From NCBI RefSeq assembly GCF_024055605.1, contig NZ_JAMXLX010000012.1, positions 42,277 to 106,276 of the forward strand: a DNA stretch of 64,000 nucleotides. The letters are read 5' to 3'. How positions within the stretch are numbered: the stretch's first letter is position 1; the number at the start of each line of letters is the position of its first letter. Shown in pieces: positions 17,043-25,029 of the stretch. Both the position numbers and the translations under genes were made by a program. Origin of the DNA: Ciceribacter sichuanensis. Its GTDB lineage: Bacteria > Pseudomonadota > Alphaproteobacteria > Rhizobiales > Rhizobiaceae. Below the pieces are notes generated by a model that saw only the letters and a program-made list of their open reading frames with translations, searched no databases and had not been told where the DNA came from.

Positions 17043-18548
17043 ATGTCGGCATTGAAGGCGAAGATCGAGGACGTGTTCAACGAGCCCGGTTGCGACAAGA
17101 ACCAGGGCAAGGACGCGAAAGTCCGCAAGAAGGGCTGTTCCAAGCCGCTGACGCCGGGAGCGGCGGCCGGCGGTTGCGCCTTCGACGGCGCCAAGATCGT
17201 GCTGCAGCCGGTGACCGATGTCGCCCATCTCATCCACGCGCCGCTCGCCTGCGAGGGCAATAGCTGGGACAATCGTGGCGCTGCCTCGTCCGGTTCAAGC
17301 CTCTGGCGCACCAGCTTCACCACCGACCTCACCGAACTCGACATCGTCATGGGGCAGGGGGAACGCAAGCTGTTCAGAGCTATCAGGGAGATTTCGGAGC
17401 GTTATGCGCCCCCGGCGATCTTCGTCTATTCCACCTGCGTCACCGCACTGATCGGTGACGATATCGAGGCGGTCTGCCGGCGCGCGGCGGAAAAATTCGG
17501 CCTGCCGGTCGTTCCGGTCAATGCGCCAGGCTTCGTCGGCTCGAAGAACCTTGGCAACAAGCTTGCCGGCGAGGCCCTGCTTGATCACGTGATCGGTACG
17601 CAAGAGCCTGATGACGCCACGCCTTACGACATCAACATTCTCGGCGAGTTCAATCTTTCCGGCGAATTCTGGATGGTGAAGCCGCTTCTCGAAAAACTCG
17701 GGATGCGTGTCAGGGCCTGCATTCCCGGCGACGCCCGCTACCTTGATATCGCCACCGCCCACCGGGCAAAGGCGACAATGATGGTCTGTTCCACGGCTCT
17801 CATCAATCTTGCCCGCAAGATGGAGGAACGCTTCGGTATCCCCTATTTCGAAGGCTCGTTCTACGGGATTTCGGATACGTCCGAAGCGCTCCGGGAACTT
17901 GCCCGCCTGCTGGTACAACAAGGAGCGTCCCCTGAGCTCCTTGACCGGACGGAATCCCTCATCGCGGAGGAGGAGGCCAGAGCCTGGACCGCACTCGAGG
18001 GATTCCGTCCCCGCCTTGAAGGCAAGCGTGTGCTGCTCAACACCGGCGGTGTGAAGAGCTGGTCGGTGGTCCATGCGCTGCAGGAGATCGGCGTGGAGAT
18101 CGTCGGCACCTCGGTCAAAAAATCGACGCCCGAGGACAAGGAGCGCATCAAGCAGATCCTCAAGGACGAGAACCACATGTTCGACTCCATGGCGCCGCGC
18201 GACCTCTATGCCATGCTCGCCGAACACAAGGCCGACATCATGCTCTCGGGCGGGCGCACCCAGTTCATCGCGCTGAAGGCGAAGATGCCCTGGCTCGACA
18301 TCAATCAGGAACGGCACCACCCCTATGCCGGTTACGACGGCATGGTGGAACTGGCGCGCCAGATCGACATCGCCATCCACAATCCCGTCTGGGAGACCGT
18401 GCGCGAGGCCTCGCCATGGGACGCAGACGGCAATCTGATCTCAAGCGCACCGAACCCCGGCGAAAACGACGACACGCCGCTTGCCGAGCCAGTGCACGCC
18501 TTCCGCAAGTTCGCCAATTCCAATGCCGATGAAATGGGAGAATGCTGA
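17043..18548 (+). CDS. nifE: NifE, FeMo-cofactor scaffold subunit
   Basis: 501 residues from ATG 17043 (MSALKAKIEDVF), behind a GGAGACAGG site. NifD-like protein with the HAPLAC-E-G-N-S and Y-S-T-C-V-T-A-L-I-G-D-D segments and cysteines positioned as in NifE. With NifN it hosts NifB-co conversion to FeMo-co. The stop and the nifN start share a base (TGATG). Confidence 0.97.
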   Translation: MSALKAKIEDVFNEPGCDKNQGKDAKVRKKGCSKPLTPGAAAGGCAFDGAKIVLQPVTDVAHLIHAPLACEGNSWDNRGAASSGSSLWRTSFTTDLTELDIVMGQGERKLFRAIREISERYAPPAIFVYSTCVTALIGDDIEAVCRRAAEKFGLPVVPVNAPGFVGSKNLGNKLAGEALLDHVIGTQEPDDATPYDINILGEFNLSGEFWMVKPLLEKLGMRVRACIPGDARYLDIATAHRAKATMMVCSTALINLARKMEERFGIPYFEGSFYGISDTSEALRELARLLVQQGASPELLDRTESLIAEEEARAWTALEGFRPRLEGKRVLLNTGGVKSWSVVHALQEIGVEIVGTSVKKSTPEDKERIKQILKDENHMFDSMAPRDLYAMLAEHKADIMLSGGRTQFIALKAKMPWLDINQERHHPYAGYDGMVELARQIDIAIHNPVWETVREASPWDADGNLISSAPNPGENDDTPLAEPVHAFRKFANSNADEMGEC

Positions 18549-19936
18549 TGGCCCGTGTTGTGCATCAGACGAAACCGGTCGCGATCAATCCGCTCAAATC
18601 CTCGCAGCCGCTGGGGGCTGCCTTCGCCTATCTCGGGGTGAACGGCGCCATGCCGCTCTTCCATGGCAGCCAGGGCTGCACCTCCTTCGCGCTCGTCCTG
18701 TTCGTCCGCCATTTCAAGGAGACGATCCCGCTGCAGACGACGGCAATGGACGAGATCGCCACCATTCTCGGCGGTGCGGATCACCTCGAGGAGGCGATCC
18801 TCAATCTCAAGAATCGCACCAAGCCAAGCCTGATCGGCATCTGCACGACGGCCCTGGTCGAGACCCGCGGCGAGGATTTCGCCGGCGATCTCGTGAAGAT
18901 CAAGGCGAAGCGCGCGGAAGAACTCGCCGGTACCGAGGTGGTGCTATCCAGCACACCGGATTTCGACGGTGCGATAGAGGAGGGTTGGGCCAAGGCCGTA
19001 ACCTCGATGATCGAGGGCGTCACCATTGCCGGGGAAAGGCCGAGAGATCCAAAGAAAATCGCGATCCTGCCCGGCTGGCATCTGACGGTCGCCGATATCG
19101 AGCACATCCGCGAGACGGTGGAAAGCTTCGGTCTCACCCCGGTGATCCTGCCGGATGTATCCGGCGCGCTCGACGGCACGGTGCCGGATCGCTGGATCCC
19201 GACCACCTACGGGGGCACGAAGGTGGAGGACATCCGCACTCTCGGCGAATGCTTCCAGGCAATTGCGATCGGCGAGCACATGCGCGGACCGGCGGAAGCC
19301 CTGCAAACGCGGACCGGTGTTCCCTATGCGCTCTTCCAGCAGCTTTCCGGCATGAAGGCGATCGACCGCTTCATCACCATGCTGGCGATGATTTCCGGCA
19401 ATCCGGTGCCGGCCAAGGTTCGCCGCCGCCGCGCCCAGTTACAGGATGCGTTGCTCGACGGGCACTTCCATTTCGGCGGCAAGCGGATCGCGATCGCCGC
19501 GGAGCCGGACCATCTCTATCAGTTGTCGATGTTCTTCACCGGGCTCGGTGCCGAGGTGTCCGTGGCGGTCACGACGGCCGGAACCAATCGCATCCTTTCC
19601 AAGGTCCAGACCGAGGTAGTTCAGGTCGGTGACCTCGCCGATCTCGAGGCGATGGCGCAAGCCGCCGGCGTCGATCTGATCGTGACCCATTCCCACGGTC
19701 GTCAGGCGGCGGAACGGCTCGGCGTACCCCTGATGCGGGTCGGCTTCCCGATCTTCGATCGGCTCGGTAGCCAACACAAGCTTACCGTTCTCTACGAGGG
19801 TGCCCGCGACCTGATCTTCGAGGCTGCCAACATCTTCCAGGCCAGCCAGTATCAACCCACTCCGGAAGAACTCAATCCTTTCCGCAACAGGGAGACTGAC
19901 AATGACAGCCGTCCGACGTCTTTCACTCGTCACTGA
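18548..19936 (+). CDS. nifN: NifN, FeMo-cofactor scaffold subunit
   Basis: 462 residues from ATG 18548 (MARVVHQTKP), overlapping the nifE stop as TGATG; an ATG six bases upstream would add two residues. NifK-like with S-Q-P-L-G-A-A-F and H-G-S-Q-G-C-T-S-F. The NifEN complex is the assembly site of FeMo-co. Its end overlaps nifX by 35 bp. Confidence 0.97.
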   Translation: MARVVHQTKPVAINPLKSSQPLGAAFAYLGVNGAMPLFHGSQGCTSFALVLFVRHFKETIPLQTTAMDEIATILGGADHLEEAILNLKNRTKPSLIGICTTALVETRGEDFAGDLVKIKAKRAEELAGTEVVLSSTPDFDGAIEEGWAKAVTSMIEGVTIAGERPRDPKKIAILPGWHLTVADIEHIRETVESFGLTPVILPDVSGALDGTVPDRWIPTTYGGTKVEDIRTLGECFQAIAIGEHMRGPAEALQTRTGVPYALFQQLSGMKAIDRFITMLAMISGNPVPAKVRRRRAQLQDALLDGHFHFGGKRIAIAAEPDHLYQLSMFFTGLGAEVSVAVTTAGTNRILSKVQTEVVQVGDLADLEAMAQAAGVDLIVTHSHGRQAAERLGVPLMRVGFPIFDRLGSQHKLTVLYEGARDLIFEAANIFQASQYQPTPEELNPFRNRETDNDSRPTSFTRH

Positions 19937-20399
19937 CGAGGGTCCGGCGCTCGCGCCGGACCGCCCCAAGGGCGCCTTGCGCATCGCAATCGCCACGCAG
20001 GACATGAAGGGGCTCAACGCCCATTTCGGCTCGGCGAAGCTGTTCGCGGTCTATGACGTCACGCCCGAAAGCTGGAACTTCGTCGAGGCCGTCGGCTTCG
20101 GCGATGTCTCAGACGAGAGCGGCAAGCACAAGACGGAAGGCGATGACCGCATCACGCCGAAGGTCGAGGCGCTCAAGGGCTGCCATCTTCTGTTTTGTCT
20201 GGCGATCGGTGGTCCATCGGCCGCCAAGGTGGTGTCCGCGAAGATCCATCCGATCAAGGTTCTGCAGCCCTCCTCCATAGAGGAGGTGCTGTCGCGCACC
20301 CAGACCATGCTGAAAACCGCGCCGCCCCCCTGGCTGCGCAAGGTGCTGGCCGAGGCCGGCGTTTCCGTCACCAAGCCATCCTTCGATGATGAAGACTGA
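19902..20399 (+). CDS. nifX: NifX, FeMo-co/NifB-co carrier
   Basis: 165 residues with the dinitrogenase iron-molybdenum cofactor-binding fold: R-I-A-I-A-T-Q-D start, L-N-A-H-F-G-S-A-K-x-F-x-V-Y, and a C-H-L-L-F-C-L-A-I-G-G segment. It ferries or stores cofactor precursors between NifB and NifEN. It overlaps nifN by 35 bp. Confidence 0.95.
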   Translation: MTAVRRLSLVTDEGPALAPDRPKGALRIAIATQDMKGLNAHFGSAKLFAVYDVTPESWNFVEAVGFGDVSDESGKHKTEGDDRITPKVEALKGCHLLFCLAIGGPSAAKVVSAKIHPIKVLQPSSIEEVLSRTQTMLKTAPPPWLRKVLAEAGVSVTKPSFDDED

Positions 20400-20414
20400 A
20401 AAAGGAGATTGCCC

Positions 20415-20900
20415 ATGACCCCGACTGCCGTTCTTGAAAAGACCGCCGCCAACGACGACGTCGACGCCATGGCGACGCCGTTCATGAAATGCCTCGTCCG
20501 GCTGATGCGTGCGCAGGATACCTATGACGCCTGGGAGGGGCGCTCCGATGCTTCCATCCTCGGCGATTTCATTGTGACGAAGGAGCAGCGCCGTGAGATC
20601 CCGATTATTGGGGACCCCGATCCGGATGTGTTGTGGCGGCTGGAAATCTTCTATTCGGCGGTCGGACTTGCCATCGAGCAGGAGACCGGGATCATCGCGT
20701 CGCCGATGATGAAGATGAGCCATGAGGGGTTCGGGCGGGTGCTGCTGACGGCCGGGCGTCTTGTCGTCGTGCTGAAATCCCTGCGCGACGTCCACCGCTT
20801 CGGTTTCGAGACCCTGACCAAGCTTGCCGATGCCGGCAACAAGCTTGTGCAGGATGCCGTCGAAATGATCGGCCAATTCCCTGAAGTCGCCAGATACTGA
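20415..20900 (+). CDS. NifX-associated protein (DUF269)
   Basis: 161 residues from ATG 20415, 10 bp behind an AAAGGAG site. The conserved core P-F-x-K-x-L-V-R-L-x-R-A-Q-D and the W-R-L-E-I-F-Y-S-A-V-G segment match the family routinely found after nifX. Its role is thought to be in cofactor synthesis but is not defined biochemically. Confidence 0.9.
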   Translation: MTPTAVLEKTAANDDVDAMATPFMKCLVRLMRAQDTYDAWEGRSDASILGDFIVTKEQRREIPIIGDPDPDVLWRLEIFYSAVGLAIEQETGIIASPMMKMSHEGFGRVLLTAGRLVVVLKSLRDVHRFGFETLTKLADAGNKLVQDAVEMIGQFPEVARY

Positions 20901-20914
20901 CTGGGGAGGCGAAC

Positions 20915-21115
20915 ATGTCCGAACTTGAGGAACTCCAGAAAAAGGTCCGAAAGCTCAACTCCAGGGCCGGAAATGCCAAGATGGAGCTACACGACCTTGC
21001 CGAAGATCTGCCGGTCAACTGGACCGAGATCAGGGCGGTCGCCGAACGCACCTACGCCGTCTTTGCCGAACTGGAGGCCGCCAAGGCCGAGTTGGCGGCC
21101 CTGGAGGGTGTATGA
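20915..21115 (+). CDS. DUF683/CCE_0567-type small helical protein of nif clusters
   Basis: 66 residues; two amphipathic helices with K-x-x-R-K-L-N-S-R-A-G-x-A-K-M-x-L-H-D-L-A-E-D-L-P and a final A-K-x-E-L-A-A-L. Family members form helical bundles and have been proposed to bind metal. Sandwiched between the DUF269 gene (14 bp) and fdxB (ATGA overlap). Confidence 0.9.
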   Translation: MSELEELQKKVRKLNSRAGNAKMELHDLAEDLPVNWTEIRAVAERTYAVFAELEAAKAELAALEGV

Positions 21116-21435
21116 TGAGCGGTTCCTTCTCCACCCGCGACGGCTCTCCATGGATGCCGGAATACCTGACGGCGATCGATGGCAGGACCTGCATCGGCTG
21201 CGGCCGCTGCTACAAGGTCTGTTCGCGCGATGTGATGCATCTCCATGGCGTGAACGAGGAAGGGGAGATCCTCGGGCTCTACGATGAGGAGGAGGGGGAC
21301 GACTTCGATGGCGAACTCAACCGCATGATTATGGTCGTCGATCACGCTGGCGCCTGCATCGGCTGCGGCGCCTGCGCGCGCGTCTGTCCGAAGAACTGCC
21401 AGACCCACGTCGCGGCGGGCGAACTCGCCGCATGA
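21112..21435 (+). CDS. fdxB: FdxB, nif-specific ferredoxin III
   Basis: 107 residues. Two cluster motifs, C-I-G-C-G-R-C-x3-C and C-I-G-C-G-A-C-x3-C-P, separated by an acidic insertion (D-E-E-E-G-D-D-F-D), indicate a 2[4Fe-4S] ferredoxin of the nif type. It starts by ATGA overlap with the previous gene; ATG 21115 is the alternative. Likely electron carrier for nitrogenase or for cofactor assembly. Confidence 0.93.
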   Translation: MMSGSFSTRDGSPWMPEYLTAIDGRTCIGCGRCYKVCSRDVMHLHGVNEEGEILGLYDEEEGDDFDGELNRMIMVVDHAGACIGCGACARVCPKNCQTHVAAGELAA

Positions 21436-21452
21436 CCTGAAGGAGACATCCG

Positions 21453-22079
21453 ATGTTTGCCGATCATTATGCCTGCCTGATCGCCGGCCAGTGGCCGGCC
21501 ATCGATGCCGACACTGCTTTCGACCGCCACGCGCTGGCCTGCGTCCTGTCGATTGCGCGCGACGAAGACCTTTCGGGCCGTGCGACCATCGCCGAGGCGA
21601 CAGGCCTCGGTCCGAAGGAACTGATGCGCCTCGTCGCCCGCAATTTTCCTGCCGTTCCCTTCGACAGCTTCGGCATCGATCCGGATGAGGCCGAGCCCGA
21701 ATGGGACGAGGAAGAGGAAATCCTGTTCGAACTGCTCCTGCAGCACCGTGATCCGGGGATTGCGGCGAGCCTGCACTTTGCCCGCATCATTGCCCGCCGC
21801 GCCATGCGTGATGACCACCTCTGGCAGGATCTCGGCCTGTTCGAACGCGCCGAGCTCACACGGCTCCTGAACCGCCACTTTCCGATGCTGGCGGCAGGAA
21901 ACACCGGGAACATGAAGTGGAAGAAGTATTTCTATCGCAGGCTCTGCGAGGCGGAAGGCTTCTCGCTCTGCACGGCGCCGAGCTGCCGCGAATGCGGCGA
22001 CTTCGATGCCTGTTTCGGCGAGGAAACCGGTGAGAGCCGTCTGGCGCGCCTGAAAAACGGGATGGTTCAATGGGCCTGA
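21453..22079 (+). CDS. nifQ: NifQ, molybdenum donor for FeMo-co
   Basis: 208 residues ending with the NifQ motif C-x4-C-x2-C-x5-C (L-C-T-A-P-S-C-R-E-C-G-D-F-D-A-C). It supplies Mo, via a Mo-Fe-S cluster, to NifEN/NifH. Last gene of the nifHDKENX-fdxB-nifQ run, followed within 15 bp by a terminator. Confidence 0.95.
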   Translation: MFADHYACLIAGQWPAIDADTAFDRHALACVLSIARDEDLSGRATIAEATGLGPKELMRLVARNFPAVPFDSFGIDPDEAEPEWDEEEEILFELLLQHRDPGIAASLHFARIIARRAMRDDHLWQDLGLFERAELTRLLNRHFPMLAAGNTGNMKWKKYFYRRLCEAEGFSLCTAPSCRECGDFDACFGEETGESRLARLKNGMVQWA

Positions 22080-22093
22080 CGAGTATCGCCGGT

Positions 22094-22117
22094 CCGGCCA
22101 CCGGTGGCCGGGTTTTT
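22094..22117 (+). terminator. Rho-independent terminator after nifQ
   Basis: An 18-bp perfect palindrome, CCGGCCACCGGTGGCCGG, followed by G and five T residues. It ends the main nif transcript. Confidence 0.85.
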
Positions 22118-22140
22118 GTAGCAATTGCGACCATTGCAAT

Positions 22141-22156
22141 TGTCTGGTTCGCGACA
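22141..22156. promoter_or_regulatory. NifA upstream activator site for modE
   Basis: Perfect TGT-N10-ACA (TGTCTGGTTCGCGACA) between the nifQ terminator and the modE-like gene, 62 bp upstream of a -24/-12 promoter. Confidence 0.8.
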
Positions 22157-22217
22157 ATGTCGGGCCGGCTCGTCTGTTCTTCGTGTCAAAGTATTGATTT
22201 GAAATAATTATCTCAAT

Positions 22218-22233
22218 TGGAATGGAGATTGCT
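22218..22233 (+). promoter_or_regulatory. sigma-54 promoter of modE
   Basis: TGGAATGGAGATTGCT: GG and GC 10 bp apart with a perfect TTGC -12 box; the -24 box is TGGAAT rather than TGGCAC. It lies 68 bp upstream of the modE start. Confidence 0.75.
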
Positions 22234-22300
22234 TCCGATCGTTTATCGGTTCTGGTCACCGATATGAAGTCAAACTTCCTAACGAATGATCGAGGTTTCC

Positions 22301-23110
22301 ATGCGTCCAAACTCACTGCGCCCCGTTCTCGATTTCCGTGGCGTCAACGGCAACCGCGCCGGTGAAGACCGGTTCCAGCTCCTGGCGGCAATCGACCGCA
22401 CCGGCTCGATCGCCGCAGCCGCTAAGGTTGTCGGGATCAGTTATCGGGGCGCATGGGACGCGGTGAATTCGCTGAACAACCTCTTTCCCCGGCCGATCGT
22501 CATCGCCAGTCCGGGTGGTCGGCAGGGCGGCAGCGCCCGCGTCACGGCGGAGGGGCTGCGGGCGCTCACCGTTCATCGGCTGCTGACTGCCTCGATCGGC
22601 GAGATCGTCGCAAATCTGGAGACCACCATTTCCGGAGACCCCACTGTTTCCTTCCCCGCCCAGTCCCTGCTTTGGAGCCCAATCATGAAAACCAGTGCCC
22701 GCAATACCTATCACGGCATCGTCACCGCCGTTCATCACGGCGCGATCAATGCCGAGGTCATGCTGAAGGTCGCCGAAGACGTCACTTTGACCGTTATGAT
22801 CACCGAGCAGAGCGTCGCAAACCTCAACATCGCGCCCGGTGTCGAGGCCTATGCGCTGATCAAGGCGAGCACGCCGATCCTGATGAGCGAACCCGACAGC
22901 ACGAAGACCTCGGCCCGCAACCGTATCTGCGGCACTGTCGTCTCCGTCGAGCCCGGCGCCGTCAATGCGGAAGTCATTCTCGATATCGGGGACGGCAAGA
23001 CACTCTGTGCCATCGTGACGGACGACAGCGCCGAGACGCTCGAAATCAAGCCCGGCCTGCGGCTCTGCGCCCTCATCAAGGCCTCGCAGATAATTCTCGC
23101 TCTCGCCTGA
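22301..23110 (+). CDS. modE: ModE-like molybdate-responsive regulator with two TOBE/Mop domains
   Basis: 269 residues from ATG 22301. N-terminal winged helix-turn-helix of the ModE type (D-R-T-G-S-I-A-A-A-A-K, S-Y-R-G-A-W-D-A-V-N), about residues 20-110. Two tandem Mop/TOBE domains follow, each opening with T-S-A-R-N (residues ~131 and ~203) and ending in A-L-I-K-A-S. It should bind molybdate as a dimer and regulate Mo-dependent genes. No modABC transporter adjoins it. It resembles MopA/MopB of Rhodobacter capsulatus in domain order. Placement behind a NifA/sigma-54 promoter is the notable feature. Confidence 0.88.
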   Translation: MRPNSLRPVLDFRGVNGNRAGEDRFQLLAAIDRTGSIAAAAKVVGISYRGAWDAVNSLNNLFPRPIVIASPGGRQGGSARVTAEGLRALTVHRLLTASIGEIVANLETTISGDPTVSFPAQSLLWSPIMKTSARNTYHGIVTAVHHGAINAEVMLKVAEDVTLTVMITEQSVANLNIAPGVEAYALIKASTPILMSEPDSTKTSARNRICGTVVSVEPGAVNAEVILDIGDGKTLCAIVTDDSAETLEIKPGLRLCALIKASQIILALA

Positions 23111-23195
23111 GCATCTGTAACACTCGCGAAGCTGGTGTCAGGCAAAGCGCTAAAAATGCTCCGGCTGGCTGATCTGGGCCGCCGGATTGCAGCGA

Positions 23196-23315
23196 CTACA
23201 CGCCTTCGTCGATCATGGCGTAGATCTTGCGGGTTTGCTCGTGAATGGTCCACTCTCCCCGCCAGCCGATCGGCAGCACGAACATTTCTCCAGCGCCGAT
23301 CTTTTCTCGGTGCCG
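23196..23315 (-). pseudogene. C-terminal fragment of a cupin-domain protein
   Basis: About 39 codons in frame between two stops encode a cupin-type end: G-A-G-E-M-F-V-L-P-x-G-W-R-G-E-W-T-I-H-E-Q-T-R-K-I-Y. This looks like the last beta-strands of a DUF861-type cupin. The N-terminal part is missing and an insertion-sequence end begins about 25 bp further on, so it is a relic. Confidence 0.55.
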
Positions 23316-23341
23316 TCGCTATTGTGCTGGGTCACATTACC

Positions 23342-23596
23342 TGGAGTGAACCCCTTTGGCTTGGACCTCGGGACACGTAAAAACTGATAGACTCTGCGGG
23401 CCTCAATCGAAGAAGGCTCATGAAGTCCCGAGGTCCCTATCGACGCCGTTCAAGTTGCAGCTTTGCCAGGATATCCGAAACGGCGTCATCAGACGGCGCG
23501 ACGCACAGCGCACGTATGGCGTTTCGGCCAACCTCATCCCGTTATGGCTGACGTAGTTCGATCGCGGCGAGCTTAACGATGAGGAGGCTGAGGCCT
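23342..23596 (+). mobile_element. Insertion-sequence left end with degenerate IS3-type orfA
   Basis: The end sequence TGGAGTGAACCCC (23342-23354) is identical to the end of the IS3-family element at 49021. An ATG at 23420 (MKSRGPYRR) starts an orfA-like reading that continues only after a frame change as L-Q-L-C-Q-D-I-R-N-G-V-I and S-A-N-L-I-P-L-W-L-T. A stop at 23554-23556 then sits where a Gln codon is expected, before F-D-R-G-E-L-N-D-E-E. The rest of the element is missing. Confidence 0.6.
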
Positions 23597-23777
23597 GCAG
23601 TTGTCTGCAAACCCAAGAATTTATATATCTAGGAAGCTTGAAGGGATGAATATTGAATTCCCGGCGACCAAAGCGAACACCAAGAAGCGTCAATGAGCGG
23701 TAGCCCCAAGACGCCAAATAGGGGCCAGGACAAGAACAGTTGAAAATCCTGCGCGAAGAGCGAACGGAGCATGAATC

Positions 23778-24014
23778 TTTGTCTCGTACGCGCATGATCG
23801 TCTGGAGGCTTGTTGCGAATTTCCGTGCAATCGCCGAAATGCCCGCCCCTGTCGCGAGATCGGTGCGCACATCCTGTTTTTGTTTTTCGCTGAGGGTCGA
23901 CGGGTGGCCGAGGACTTTTCCTTCCGACTTGACGCGCTTAAGGCCGGATTGGGTTCGCTCGATCAGCAAATCCCGTTCGAATTGCCGAGAAAATCGGAGC
24001 TGATCCAGCTTCAT
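23778..24014 (-). pseudogene. Fragment of Tn3-type serine resolvase
   Basis: About 79 residues matching the C-terminal half of resolvase: an F-E-R-D-L-L-I-E-R-T-Q-x-G-L segment, G-K-x-L-G-H-P-S-T-L, and the start of the helix-turn-helix (A-G-I-S-A-I-A-R-K-F). The N-terminal catalytic domain with the nucleophilic serine is absent and the frame runs into unrelated sequence. Confidence 0.75.
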
Positions 24015-24046
24015 TCGACCTGTATGCCCGCCGGGAAGAGACGCGC

Positions 24047-24475
24047 ATGAACCATGCCACTCACCTGTTCTCTTATCTGGAAATGCGAAGTCCGACAGCC
24101 GAGGATCGGCGGGAGGCTCTTGTCGCTGGGATCGAGACTGCCACAAAGACCGACAAAGGGATGCCGATCGCAAATGCGATTATCACCTCGTTCAGAGAGC
24201 ACCGGGCGCTGCTGCCAGCCGCAAACACGGTCGAGCGCATGGGATTGGCAACCCGTGCGATTGCCCGCCGGCACGCAGAGCATGCACTGATCTCAGACTT
24301 CGATCCCGGCACGCTGCAAATGCTGGACAGTCTGCTTATTGTAGACTCGGCGATCGGCCAGACGCGCTTTCATTGGCTGCGATCGGCGCCGGATGCGCCA
24401 GGAGCAACGAATCTGGCTGGATTGACCGAACGCATCGCATTCCTGCGGACGCCTGCAATCGATCCACGCTTGTAG
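24047..24475 (+). pseudogene. N-terminal fragment of a Tn3-family transposase (DUF4158 region)
   Basis: 142 codons with the N-terminal transposase pattern: L-A-T-R-A-I-A-R-R-H-A-E-H-A-L-I, Q-M-L-D-S-L-L, and F-H-W-L-R-x-A-P. Full Tn3-family transposases are near 950-1000 residues, so over 80% is lost. It is divergent from the resolvase fragment, as in Tn3-type elements where the res site lies between them. Confidence 0.75.
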
Positions 24476-24593
24476 GCCGTATCCTTGGGATACCAAGCCG
24501 CAGATGCCGGAAGGCTTCCGACCGTTGCGGCATCCCGGCAGCTTCCTTCGGGCAGCGCCGTGAACACGGCCTGCCCGAGATTATAGGAACCCC

Positions 24594-24827
24594 CTAATCA
24601 GTCGAAAATTTTACCATCACTCCGCGTTGCCGGAAGTAGGCCTGCATCAACTTCCGGCCAGAACGATTGTTCTGCACGAGCTTCGCCGGATCAAATACAG
24701 CCTCTTTCAAACCTGCACGCGCCAACGCCGCCTTGAGCGTTGCGATATGTGCGTCGATATCGGCATTGTCGGCCTGAAGCGATTCATAAATACGGTTCGT
24801 TGCGTCTGCTACGGTCGGTTCGCTCAC
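24594..24827 (-). CDS. Small conserved-looking hypothetical protein
   Basis: 77 residues, acidic N-terminal half with two predicted helices and a basic C-terminus (N-N-R-S-G-R-K-L-M-Q-A-Y-F-R-Q-R-G-V). No recognised domain. Codon composition is coding-like and an AGGAGTG site precedes the ATG. It lies between the transposon debris and the aromatic-acid cluster; function unknown. Confidence 0.5.
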   Translation of the reverse strand: MSEPTVADATNRIYESLQADNADIDAHIATLKAALARAGLKEAVFDPAKLVQNNRSGRKLMQAYFRQRGVMVKFSTD

Positions 24828-25029
24828 CTTGCACTCCTGTTGTCTCTCGGCTGGCGATCACCACCCTCTTCGGCTTGACCCTATTGTAATGAAAAATGCT
24901 CGTGTCAATGGGGGACGACCGACGGAGATATCGCGCCCTTCTCGAGCGGGTTGTCAGCAGTAGTCCGGCGAAAGTCAACACATGCGGGTGAGACGCTGGC
25001 GCAATTCCGCGCCAATTCGGGACTTCCGC

